A stretch of 64,000 nt of DNA. Origin: Lucifuga dentata (Eukaryota; Chordata; Actinopteri; Ophidiiformes; Bythitidae). The stretch spans positions 1-64,000 of the forward strand of contig VXCM01000950.1 of assembly GCA_014773175.1 (NCBI GenBank), read 5' to 3'. This document shows positions 28,657 through 42,533 of the stretch, one piece after another (position 1 is the stretch's first letter; the number at the start of each line of letters is the position of its first letter). The position numbers and the translations under genes were made by a program. The notes below the pieces were generated by a model, which made no database searches, had not been told where the DNA came from, and saw nothing but the letters and a program-made list of their open reading frames with translations.

Positions 28657-31600
28657 NGAATACGATGAGGGTGGGGGCGGGGGATGGGGGGACAGAAACT
28701 CTGACTGGTTTTCATAGCTGGCCAGGAAACTCCACCAGCCCACTAATGAAAGCCAGACTGGAGCAGAGCATGTGATGCAATCGAGGGGTAATACTGAGAT
28801 CAGAAAAAAAAACAGACGAATGACACACGCACATGCATACAAACACTAATAGTGAATGTGCATGGGAAAAATTCAAATATGTAAAAATTCCCAAAACACC
28901 ATTTTGGAATGGAGATTCCAAGATTGCTAAAACAAGATCTGCTCTGTAACCTGATGTCTATCATAAAGTCCAGCAAGGACTTTAGCTCCCCTGCCTTCCA
29001 TACTTTTAGTATTATATAGTCTTTCATTTTATAAGAGTAATGTCCCATTTTGGTGGCTGTATATATACTATAGCATCAGAAGTGTCAGTAAGAGGAACAA
29101 CCGTCTGTAGTCAAGTTTACATTACAGCAATGATCGTATTCATGTTCATATTTCATAGCTACCACTACGTTTCAGACATGTATGTTTCCAGTTAGAAGAA
29201 GTGCATCGAGCAGACGTGATTCGTAATTAAACCCGCAGTCATCCACGCTAACACACATTCAACATTTCCACTCTTAGCTGATGCTCTCATTTAGGGTGAT
29301 ACAAAAATCTTGGATAGATCAGTGGGGAGATTGAGACATCAACACTGTTTGGGTTTCCACTGAGGCTGCAGAACTTCCAAAAAGTAGAAAAGTATCCACC
29401 CAGTTGTCTTATAATGATCTGCAAAGTAAAACCAGCTTAAATTCCTACCATGATTTTCTGCTCTTAAAAGGTTTTATTAGATATTTTACGGTTTTCCATG
29501 GAATTAGTATTCCAGCTAATCTCAGACAAAGGATCACTGTATTTGTCTGCTCAATGGAAGCCAGCCAGACATCTGCGAGCACAAGCCTTCTGAATACACC
29601 CTCAGCACTGTCTGTGGCTCCAACAGTCCGAAACAGACGGACTGAACACAACGAGATCTGAAGCAGACTGTGATCGGAGAGGATCGCAACGATCCACTGC
29701 AGAGCTGGTTTCTCCTTTTTCAGCTTTTTTTGGGGTTGCACCAAGGCTTGTGCAATAAACTACATCCTCTTTAGGGTTGCTGCTGGTTCAGTGGAAAACA
29801 ACACAGGCCAGTTTTTTTTTGTCTGTACTGAAAGCTTGACTGAGTTGCATTATTAGCAGCCAGTCTCACTGCTTAATACAGGTCATGAAGCTGGTTCAGC
29901 ACAGTGTGAGTGACTGTGCAGGCATTTACTGCTAACTGCAAATACAAAGTACACGAAGGACACCAAGTATGTTTAAACGACCATACCGGTGATTTTGCAA
30001 GTTTAAGCCCAATAAATACTACCCTACATACACATTATCTTACTGACAAACATTTTCCAACACATCCATCCATCCATCCAACTAGAAGAAAGACAGGACA
30101 AAAGAAAGATGATGCAAACAAAAATGAACAAACAAAGGTACGTACAGGTGCAGTGGAAAACCTCCTTATTGTTGAAAGCCTTGCTGCACTGGGAGCACTG
30201 GACTGTCTGGACTGAGGCAATGGTCGTGAATAGATGACCGTTCACTGTCCTCTTGTCCTTGTCCTTGCTCTCTCTGTCTTTGTCCTTTTTCTCCCGCTCC
30301 TTTTCCTGCACAGGTGAAAGCGACAGCATTGAAAACATGACCCAAACAATGCCAGGACAAGGAGGCTACATCGTCTACCAAAAATTGAAACCTGAATAAA
30401 CCAGTATTTTTGACATGACTGAAATTGGCTTCTCATAATAACAAATTGACAGAGAACTAGAAAGGCACTTCCACCAAGCCTAGACAAAAATTTTCTTGTT
30501 CTAATAATATACTGACCCAAAGAGAAAGGAACAACTATACTATACATTACAAATATTGAATCAATCTCGAGCCAAAGAGCCAAAGAGTGCCATTAAAGAT
30601 ACATGAAAAAATATTTACATGCTACTGAATCAGCACCATCTAATGCTGCGTTCGAGTTACCTCGGAAGTCAGATTTTTCCTAGTCAGACGTTCCAACTTC
30701 CGACCTCAAAGCATTCCAGCCAAATGTAAATAAACACATAGCTGAACACCAATAAATACTGTAAGATTAAATTAACTTAGTAATAAATGCTAACTAAAGT
30801 AAAGTTAGTTGTGTTGTTTTACAATGATATTAATCACAGTATTAAACATTTGTGCAAAGAAGTAATATTCTGAAATAATTTATACTTACATATCAATGGA
30901 AAACAGTTATTATACACTGTAGATAGTTAACTTGGAGATACATTTTGACCTTTTTATTTCAATGTCACTTAAGAAAAAATACTTTATCCGCCTGTTAGCT
31001 GATCATTTCCATTCATAAAGCTCGCTTCCACATTGAGTGACGTCATACTCGTGAAGTCGGGGTAGATAATTTTGGTCTGAGTTTCCCAGTCGAAGCTCCG
31101 ATTTCAAATGCCGTTCCAACACATTTTTCCAAGTAGGAAGTTGGAAAAATCTGACTTCTGAGGGAGCTTGAACGCAGCATAAATTACACATTGGTCATTG
31201 TGGCATATTTCTCCCTGTTTGTTACTGTGCTGCAATTTCATTAACGTGCTCCCTGTCCAAGCATGTATTTTAGTCCGCCAGACATGAATCCAAACCAGAA
31301 TGCACATATTGATAGCCTGTCATTGGATAAATATGAATATTCACTGAAACTGATGTATTACTTTCAAATAAATTAACAAAAATATCAAAATGCGGTATAT
31401 TTAAAAAAAATAATTTTTAAAAATTCCTGGATTGGGATTAGCCTCCTTCATAACCTCCATCTCTTTATGCCTTTTGGAGCTTTTAGACTCCAACGTATGG
31501 CTGTACGACTGTACGCTACTCTACTTGCCTTTGTGTCAGCAAGTTTCCTAATGCAGCTTCACTAATTAATGACTATTTTACCAGTCAACTAGATGTTTAA

Positions 31601-34600
31601 CATAGAATAATCAAATCATGGTTATTCTATGTTATCTGTAGAGTTGACTTACTTGTCAGACACAGATGACAAGTGTTCTGATAGACGTTTGTCAGGTGCT
31701 TGAGTTAACTTTCATCCTGAATCCAACAGACCAACAATATGACAACATGATGACAACGAACTGTCTCTGTATGAGTCAAGCTTTCAGACAGTCTTTGGTA
31801 GTTTGACTGAGCTAAGAAAGTCTATTTTTCTCCTAAAAAAATCTGCTGAATGACTACTGACAGTCATACTGGCTGGGAATCAAATCTTTGACCTTTTCAT
31901 AACAGTGCAGCGTTTCTGCTGCCTTTGTGCAGGGAGAGGAAGCTCATCTTCTGCTGCTGGTCATCTCTCTACACTGAACTAAATCACAATCCAACAAAGT
32001 GATGCTGAGAAGAACACAGCTCTTATTCTCCTGGATTTACATCACAGAGTCTCCACCCAAACCCAGAGGAAATGGGAAAATGGAGTTTCCAGCTTGTTTT
32101 AATGGCCGGCCCTGGGCCTCTTGGTTTGAGGGGACCACAAAGCTCCAAAATACTAAAGCTCATTTTATTCAGTTGCTTCAGGATAGCATGAGGCTGACTG
32201 GACCACAGCAAGCCTGCATATTTTACAGCCATTACAACACTTAGCATTCATTTCCACTTCCTGCAACAACAGCTGCATAACCAATGGTAAAACACAATTA
32301 TCAAACTACTGCAACTGCAAGCCGAATAAAGAATCCCACACTGCAGCTCAGTAACACTTCTAAGAATCATGTTTGTTAATATTTTGAAGAAAAACAATTT
32401 AATTTAGTGGGAGAAACAAGAGAAGTCACGATAATTCTCAGCAAATTTCTTTTTCACAGGCTTTCACAAGTCACAGAGTACAAGAAGCATAGCAGAAGTA
32501 ATCACTTTGACATTCTAAACCAGACATTTAAACTAAACGGCAACACAATGAGATGTAAAAAGCAATGACTTCATCAACAAGAAGAGAACTGCACTAAAGG
32601 GAACAATGGTCGCTTCTTAAATGATATTTGTGGAAATGTCTCTCACTATTTGAAGCAGAGACCAAACACTTTGTTAGCCTACCTCCAGCCAGCCTTTCCA
32701 CCTCACTGAGAGGCCATGGCTCCCTATGAATCTCCTGTATAACATCCCTGGCAGTGGCTGAGCGGCTGAAGCTACCAGCACCGAGGCTCCATCAGAAAAA
32801 CTGAAATGAGGAAGTGACTGGCTCGCTACGGAAGGTGCTATTTCTGCAATGACCCTCAAGTCTAGGTGCATTCAGTATGAGAAAATGACACAAGCTAGAC
32901 TTTCTTCCCCTTGTGCAGAAACAGTATGTCTATAATCCAAAAACAGATCAGCTGATAGAGCTCATTCATCACTTCTCTGACAGGATGGATTCTACAGTAA
33001 TTTTGGTAATACTGGTATGTGGTTTGTCTGTGGTCCCTGAGGTATCCATTTAAGAGGTTACTGAATGTATCTGTCAACTGTGAATACAACCCAATAACCC
33101 TGATGAGTGCCACTGTAGCAGAAATATGTCCTATATTACTATCCATGCTTTGTCAAATGCTTTGTCAAAAAAATCATGCATTCGCCAGTGCAAGATCTTT
33201 CTGTTTGACAGCACGGGTGTCGAGAATTCTGTCTCTTTAAAAGCAAACCTCTGACTGAGGTTACAGAGGAAATAAATAAACTACAGTCAACACTGACTTC
33301 CTGTTTTACTTCCTGTTCACCTCTCAGTCTCTTTCTCTGACGGATTAGCACAGTTACAGTAAACAAACAGGAGTTTAAATAGCAACATATTATTAATAAT
33401 AATAATATTTATGGACGCCTTTCAGGACACTCAAGGTCACCTTACATCACAAATTTAAAAGGTTAAATATATTAGCATTGATTGCAATTTTCCAAAATGC
33501 AAATCCAAGTATTGACAGCTTTATGAACTGTATATAATGATTTCTAAATTAACTTCTAAACACTGACTACTGCGGTTCCCAAATTACAACAGGCCTGAAC
33601 TTGTTTCAACTGAAATAATGCCAATTTAACTTAATAAATGGTAATATGATGACCATGAATCTCACAGAACTGCCATTGCTCACTTACTATGCAACCATAC
33701 TATGCTTACCAGAGTGTTGCTGGTTCAAAATCAAACCCTTTTGGTAAATCTGGAAGGGGAAAGTCGTGAGAAACCCTGACCTGCCCTAAAGAAGACATGA
33801 AACCCCAAAACTCAACTGCAGCTATTCAGCACCAACAGCAGAAGCTGGACCAGGCAGTTTATAGTATGCATATGTGTAAGTGGGTGACTGTGAAGCAGAG
33901 TGGGGCTTAAAATCCTGTGAGGTGTGGTTTCTGCAGATAATTGGTAATTAGTGTTCCTGTCTGTTCATCTCCTCTGCAGTCAAGCTGGAGATATCCAGCT
34001 GTTGACAATGGCAGTGTCTGCTAAACCTGAGCAGTTTCATTGTAGTGTAGAAAATGATTTGGTTTTGTTTAATAGAACCGCTTAAATGATTATGAAATAA
34101 TAAAAAAACACAAACAATCATTCCACCAGGACTGAAGACACATTTTTCATACACACTAGATCCTGTTTGCACTGAGAAAAAAAAAATGTAAAAAAATTAC
34201 AAGAATTAAAAATAAGAATTTCTGAATTTGTAGATTTCGTATGTTTCTGCCACTGTTTCATTAAAGAAAGATAGAAACTGTACGTTCTCTCACCCGCTTC
34301 TTGTACATCTTGTTCTTGAGGTAGCTGAAGGTCCGGCTGACCTTTGTCACGCTCTTTCCCTCAGCGTCACTTCGCAGAGGGCCAGGCTCCTCCTCTGATA
34401 TGCTGGAACACAACCCTCTACATGTTTAATGTAGAACCATTTAATCGCTACAGAGAACATTTCCAGAATGTTTTGATCAGGACTGCAAAGTCTGAAGAAC
34501 AAAATAATTATTTGGATAATAATCCCTTATTTTTAGAGTGTAGAGCGGCAGGTCCAGTATGACTGACCTGTATGCCAGGGATCCAGAGGCACTGGAAAAT

Positions 34601-37600
34601 GACCTCATACCTGTAATAAAACAAAGGAGGAAATAAGCAGGACAAAGATTCAGGATAATTTTTATTCTATGTTTATCACTCCTGGGAGAAATTTTCTTTC
34701 CTCCCTATATTTAGGGTGCTGAGAACGTCGGCGTGGGTGATGAGCTCACTAACCATTTGGCTAATGACCTCACTGACCTAATGGCAAACAAATCAAGCCT
34801 GAGAGCAGCTCCATTCTTCACTGCTAGAATCCCAGCAGAGAAACAGAATAAGGCATGCTCTTTTCTCCTTCAAAAATGATCTTTAATGCCCATGAGAAAG
34901 GCATTTAACCTTCAGCCTCCAGTGGAGCTGTACAGTGTACATTGTAAGGCTAGTGTGAATACATGGAATTGTGTTAGTGAAGAAGTGGGGGGCTAAGTAA
35001 CCCTTCCATACAGAAATGTTTAACAAAATGACAAGCTTTGATTAGGCTTTGATCAGGTAGCCACCATAGCGGCTAAATGTGTCATTAGATGCAGTACAAC
35101 TAATGGCCACTAGATTCATACTGGGAACCTCCCACATGTGATCAAGGTGGCTGAGGTAAGCAATGCTTTTTACTGTGCCGCTGTTGAGGTAAGCAAACAT
35201 ACTTGAGTCATACGTACAGCATGGGTTCTGATCACTCTTATTGACATTTAGGGCATTTATGGTTATGTATCTGGAAAATATGGAAAAGTGCCATCATTTC
35301 TTCCTGGCACAGTTGTGCTTTTAGTTTGAAAATGTAGCATATAAAAAAAAAAAACTAAACTATAGTTATGCATGAAAACATTCACTGTCAATATCATACA
35401 TATTTTATTGATTTCCAAATAATGACCACCAAGTTCAAGCATGCAAAAATTCCAAGAAACAACCTGCTTCTTTCTAAAGAATCATTAATTACTAGTAAAT
35501 ACTCTTAAGTATGCAAAGCATGGCTTGCCTGCTCTGCATCACCAAATCAAACCCAAAACAGGATAATGAGGGCAAAGTTTTGGTCTGTCTGTGTGGATAG
35601 AAACACAGTCACAGAGACATTTATGGAAATATCTCACCAGACAAAAATAAAAAAAAAATTAAAAAAAATGTGCCTTTGATTAAAGATGATGGGCTCATGT
35701 TTATATTTGGGGAAAGGAGGGCTTCTTCAGCTCACCTCTACAGCGTCTATGTTCTATTTGTCGGCAAACAAAAGGCTGCTATCTATGGCACTTTTCTATA
35801 AGCTTATTCTAATGGCACATTCACATTGTGAAGGTTGGCTGCAGTTGAACCTTCGGGCACCATTATCCAACAGGATCCAGTTGTTTTAGCCATAGGTACA
35901 TATACTTATATATACAAGGCATCAGCATTACAAGCAGCAGTCACACACTATAAAAATGCAACAGTTTTCTTTTAATCTATCTCATTTACTTCTATCTCAG
36001 TTATTTCTACATTTCTCAGAATGCTTTTGTCAGCTCAAGGGGCATGAGTACAAACAGTTAGCCAACTAGTTCATGAAAGTTTGGCTGTGTCTATGATTGT
36101 GACTGTTCCCTTTCATCAAAAAGTACCTTTGTTCGGCTGCAATACATTAGTTGGCACATCATCAGGTGAACTGGATCCTTTTCAGGTGGACAACCCATTG
36201 TGTAGTACTTTCATATTCACATACTGAATGGTGAACGGTGCCTTTGACTCTGGTTTACAGTCCCATGCAGAGGAAAACCAGATCCTGGACTCTAATAACA
36301 GAGGTCTCTACAGAGGAAAAGCTACTGCTTGGATTCTCACATCGCTGCTATTGTCTACAGTACTTACTGAAGTTATCTTCATCATCACTTGATGAAGAGC
36401 CCCCATAAATGAACTGAAACTTAGATTTGGTGAGGATGGGGGAAAGGCTGAAAGAGAAGGATATTCGCCTCTTTTGTCGCAGGTGTCCCACCACTGGGGG
36501 GCAGGGAAGAAAGAACCACAGCAGGCACTGATCACATGTTCAACCAAAGTGACTCAACAAAGCAGGAGTAAGAGTGAAGATGGGGGATGAGTGAGGTCAG
36601 ACTAAGTAGCTGCATTAACACTCAAAAAACAAACAAATATTGCAATTCCAATATTTCTGAAGTGGCATTAAAGCATGATAAAAGAAAGTACATTTTTTGA
36701 TAGACACTACACCAATATACAGATTAAAAAAAGTTTAATAATACACAAGTAAAGACTGTCAAACGTCAGGTTTTGTCACCCACCATCGATGTCTCTCTGA
36801 CTGATGGTAAGCATGGATACAGACTTGGTGAGGGGTAGGGTCATGGGAGGACAGCTGTGTCGCAGAGGTCGATACCGCCTCGATTTCTGGAGCAGCAGAC
36901 AAATACATGAGTCCAACAATGAGCCAGTAGAGATAACGCAGAACAAAATGATAAAAACGGAAATTATACAAATGATCCTGCAGTTTGTTTTCACAATTTG
37001 TTTCAAATTCAATGAGAATTGAGTGAAGCTGCCTGAAGCAGGCAATGTTTATTAACTAATCCCTGAAAACTGGCAAGTCTCAGATTTCCCCTGAACGTTT
37101 TGAGTCTTATTTATCCACGACCTTTACAAATCCGTTTAGGCTCTCGCGTGCATGAGGATACGCATACACAGGCTGGAGGACAGTGTAAAGATATGAAACC
37201 ATATGGGTAAACTTGATACGTGTCATAGCCGACCTGGTCATCGAGTCCACCATGCTCCCCCATCTCCTCCTGCTCCTCTGTAAGGGACACCAGGGAGCCC
37301 CTTTCCTCGCTTTCCTGCCGGGGGAGCCTGGGAGCCTCCAGGATGTGGGATCCCCCCTGGGTGGTGGGACACTTTAGCCCCTCCTGGACTCCACTGAGAC
37401 CCTCCAGGCTGTAGCTGTATGCACACACACAGAAGGCAGTGGTCACACGGGAGGGAAGTCAGACAGTAATGTACAAACACACGCATAAAGACACACTCCT
37501 CTTATCTCGCTGTAGTATTCATCATGTTGCTTTGGATACACACAGATGCTGCTGCTACAAGAGCAAACACACGCACACAAACACACTCCGACATGCACAC

Positions 37601-40600
37601 ATGCACCTGCTGACAGACACACACAGCTGCTCCTCCACAGTGTTTAGCCATCTGAGTTATCACTGGGTCCTGAAACAGATTTACAACCAAAGCAGCAGCA
37701 AATGACTTCCAACATCAGCATCAGCATCAGCATAGAGAGCTGTGCTGCTGTGATTTACAAACCCAATTACATCAATCTATGACTGAAAATAAGAGGCCTT
37801 GAAAAGTCCAATACAATGATTATGGAGAGGAAAACTACAGCTACATTTCAGAATGAGCTATGCTCTGTGGCTGCAGCTGTATGGCTTTAGGACAGACTCG
37901 CTGATAGTTAAAGTTCCTGCAGTAAATCTCTCTTATCTCCTGCCTTTGGCTTTTCATGGCATTCCATTATCCACCAAATAATGAGTCCAACACTTTCAAA
38001 GATCACTAACCTAAACTGAACCAAAACAATAACGACTCAGCAGTCACTGGTGACCAACATAAAGCAGCACTCACCTATCCTCAAGCCTGTGGATGCAGAT
38101 GACTCTATCTGTCATATTAAAACCTGGGAAAAACTGCCTGCCAGTTTACTACAAATTATTCTATGCAGCTAGCAAATCCTCAATAACAGGCATAGCTGCT
38201 GCAGCTCTGTGCTGTGAGCAGAGAAGGGCATCCACACATACAGGCATATACACTCACAAAAGAAAAAAAATGCAAATCATGGAGCATGTAAATGATTATG
38301 CCTTATTCAAAATGGATGCCCTGCCTGTGACATCAGCAAGGAGAACAAAATCACACAACCTCTGCACCTGAGAGACCAGCCACTTCCATGCCACGGTGAT
38401 GAGCGAGGTAAAGGGGAGTGACAGAGGAGGAGTGATGAAAAGGATATAAAAAAGGATGGAGTTTCAACCATGTTTCTACAAGTTTTCTAACAAATCCCTG
38501 CAGCAGCTGATTTCAGGAAATGGCGAAGAATTTCCATACAACAAACAATAACATGTCAAATTGTTATAACAGATGCAGGCAAATGCCTCATAAAAAAAAA
38601 TCACAGTGTGGCATGTGTGTCGCCTCAATGCCCATCAAAAACCACTGAGTGACTCTGGAGGGAACCAGTGAGAGGGACTATATCACAGCGGCAAGTGTAG
38701 CCCATTGGGACAAACTGGACGACTGCAATTAGACAATCAACATCTGTACTTTCATGTCTTGCTCACTTGTCTCTCTGGCCTCTATCTAGGATCCTCCAAC
38801 CCCTCCAAATGACTTGTCATGGCCGAGGTCCTTTCATCCCACAGAATTCCAAAGTCATTAAATACATTACCGCTGCACCTGGGACTACTATCATCCTTAT
38901 CTCAAGATGCCCACCTTGTATGTGGGAAGTTCTGACCAATTACAGCTGCAAACTGCCTCACATTCATCTGGACTTTTGGATCGAAGTGCAGTTTTTCACA
39001 CATCAGTAAAAACCATTTTTCACTAGTGGCTCCACACCAGCAGTAATTTCTGCAGCTCTATTCTTAACTGATTTTACACCTTACTTTCAAAACGAAATCA
39101 CTAATAAGCTTCACTTAATCAGTAAACCATACTGTTACCGCAAGATGGTATCAGTCAGAGGTGGAGCTCAATGCAGCAAAAAAATATATATCTCACACAG
39201 ACTGAAGATGTGATTTATTAATGTAGCCCTGCTGAAAGGGCAACTTCCTCTCACCAGAACTGAGGAGGTAACTTAAGGTCTAAAGGTGTAAAACAGGAAG
39301 CAGCACAGATCACTGGGATATAAGGAATAGTAGGCCAATAAGAACACTATAATGGTAGCACAATCTGGCCTATATAATGGTAGTATGTTATCTGGTAGCT
39401 TGGATGTCTGTGCATAAACATCTAGGCACAAATCATTTTTATACTGCTTAAGAATTCACAGGAAGGAGGTCAGGGCAGATGGGTTCGTGCAGAAAGCACA
39501 AGTTTGACTATATAGATTATTCAGAAAGTCAAAGTCCATTTCATTTAACCATAACCGTGATCTTTCCCTGACCTTAATGAAGCCATTTTAGTTGCATAAC
39601 CTTATAAGCATAAGTCATGTTTTAGTTTATGTCAGCAGACATCCTAACAAAACAAAACTGAAAACATTGATAGTGAACATTTTGCAAGTATACCATAAAA
39701 CAATTTATTAAAGGACTTGACAAGTGCAACAATAATAAGATTTAATAGCTTTATTCATATGGCTGATTTTTTTTTGTCATTGAGATTGGGTTATTACTTT
39801 TGAAGAAGTTGACAAAAATATCGAAATAAGCTCTACCTCCCAATGTTAAGGAATTATTTGAAAAATTCCTACATCTGCCTCTGTATCTAGATCAGCACCA
39901 ACATTTACTGGGTTCTAAGGAGGTTATGAAGGTTGCATTCTCATTACATTCATCACTTTCCTCTTAAATGATGCTTCTCAGGTCACAGAAGGACACCACC
40001 GCCTTTATCTTTGACATTGCTTGCCCAACATGCATATTTAGCAGCATGAGGTACTATTTTATAATTGCTTTGTATGAATCATTTCCCATGCTCTCTTTGT
40101 GCTCCAGGTGCCTGGTGTTTATCTGTTTAAGACATCTCATCAAAACAAATGGCCCTACATTTTACCCTGAGGTCCTCTGTAAACAAAGACAATGAATGAG
40201 AAATTGGTAGTAATAGTTCATCCTGGCCACCTTGAATTTTACATTTTCATGAACAGATAATATCAGGAAAATATCATAAAAACAGCAGCTGATAAAATGC
40301 CCAAAGCAACTGTTTTTTTCTTTTCTTTTTTTTTGTTTTCACTCTGGCACCTAGCCACGTTGCTTGTTCTACTTGGCTACTATTCCCCAGAGTCACTGAA
40401 CATGTACGTGTGTTACGTTCAATGTGTGTGTATTTGCGTGTATGCATCTGTGTCTGTGAGTCTGTGTCAATGCTGACAACCTCCTACTCGCATTAGACAA
40501 ATGTCAACGCAGCTGCTCGCAGCAGGAGGAGGAAACACTCAACATTGCGCAGAGGGAGCGTACATCAACAAGCTCTAATCGACTGGCATCTGCAGACATC

Positions 40601-42496
40601 AGGTCTGCTGACACTCGCTGACTAACACCAGCAGCTAATGTTACGGCCCAGAAGTGCGGGATCCGATCTCACACTCATCAGTCCGATGGAAAAAAAGAAA
40701 TGAAATCGAATGAAAGTGTTGCTGCAGAGATGATGAGATGTGTATCCATGACTTAATGTGATGCAGGAAGTTGCAGAATGTTTCACTGGAAAAGCTCTGC
40801 ATTTCATTGGGATTTGACTTGCATCTCGCTGTGAGATAGCAGGTATGTGATTTTACCAGTACGATCAATGCAGCAAACCAAATTCCCTATCATGATCGAT
40901 AATACTGAATCCTTAAGAATGTTTCTCTTTAGCATTCCTTTGTCGTCTCACCTCCTTTGGTTCATCTCTGCATTTCCTCCGTTGTTCTTGCCTGGACCCC
41001 AGCTGTGACGGCGGAGAGGCGACACTGAGCGAACGCTGTGCCGGAGACAGGAGCGCTGTGGCACCTCCGTCACTCTGTCTTTGGCCTCTTCTTCGGCTTC
41101 TCCTGCCACTACTCCTCCTCCACCACCACTGACCAACTCCGCAGTGATTGTAGCCCCAGTCTGAATGCCCTCCTCTGGGCTCCAGCTGCAGTGGGCGCCC
41201 TGGCTGCCCTCAGGGCTGGAGCTGGAGGGGCCAACGCTGGTGGTGTCGTCTGTGGAGGAACAGGAGACAGAAACTTCGCTGGCACTGTCTCCTCCTGTTA
41301 CCGGTTCATCACTCTGCAGACATATTTAAAAAAAAAAAAAAAAAAAAAAGCCTTTTTAAACAAAAGCCAGGCCGCTTCATTGTGTTCTGACCAAATAAAA
41401 GAAACATCAACATGAACAGAGCTGAAAATATTGATCCAGGTTTGTGCCTTTATAATAATTGTAAGAATAACTGAACTTAGTACCACTCTGAGGATGATGG
41501 AATGCTAACAGATTAATTATTTCAGACAAGATGTGTGTGTGTGAAATACCCACTTTTACTAAAATATTTATTTTCACGACTCATTTATTCAAGGAGTGCC
41601 AATGCTATGCCCGATAGTCACAGGAAACTGGCATTTGTCATTCCAGCTACAGTGACAGGTGAATTATAAAAATCCATATGCAGAAGAGAAGAGAAGAGAA
41701 GAGTCATCCAAATTAAGGTTAATTACCAAGACATTCGCCAACGTATGGCTGGTGATAACTTCTCATTGTGACAAAGTTGTGTATCCATTCAGCATTTTTT
41801 CAATGAAGAATGAGATGAATTAAGAGAAATGCTGAAAGAGCTCCTTAACCCACAGGAATGGGATAATGAAGACCAAATGGCATGGCTTAGGGATAATGAG
41901 CTAGAGCCACACAGTGACACTGACATTAAAACAAACAGCAATAAATGATGGCAACTTCATGAAAAAAAAAAAAAAAAANAAAAAAAAAAAAAAAAATCCA
42001 AAGAATTTTTTTCTTTTTTTAGTTATTTAGCATTTCAAAGTTTTCGTCAGTACAATTTGACTGTCTCTTATCGTTGTCCATAAACAGTGTGTGTATGTGC
42101 CACAATCTGTAAACTAAGTAAGACACGTCCCTGTACACTGATTATACTTGGCAAATAATATAAGACTCTTATTCTCAAGAACTGCATATTAACAAAGTGT
42201 ACAAGAGGTCACAGATGGCTCAAGGCCGTCAATACGAAAACTTAAGTTTTACAGTCATTCTATGCAATCAAGAAAAAGTCAAATTTATAGCAAATTTATA
42301 GGCCAAAAATGAGAAGTTATATAATATAAGCCAGCAGTAATAGAGAAATATACCAAATTAATTTTCAAATATATTCCCATGTTTGTCCAAAAGTGCTGGA
42401 ACTCCTGTTGCATGGTCCTATGAGATCAGTGAGATAACACTAAACACAATAAACAGTTTTTTTCAAATCTGGCGGTGGGAAAAGAGCTCTGTCGTG

Positions 42497-42533
<37 letters not shown>

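Noticed and set aside
29445..29744. 99-codon minus-strand ORF ([12 protein letters not shown]...)
   Set aside because: No recognisable domain, no good splice context and no AKAP13 match. It lies within intron 11. It could be a repeat fragment, but I cannot support a call.
26512..30305. Assignment to ARHGEF2 or ARHGEF28 instead of akap13
   Set aside because: These paralogues share C1, DH and PH, and the SQSTDSLN motif occurs in ARHGEF2. But [34 protein letters not shown] and the EIFFC end all point to AKAP13.
33700..33800. tRNA-like B-box (ggttcaaaatc) suggesting a SINE
   Set aside because: No matching A-box at the right distance and no foldable tRNA or tail. A single 11-base match is not enough.
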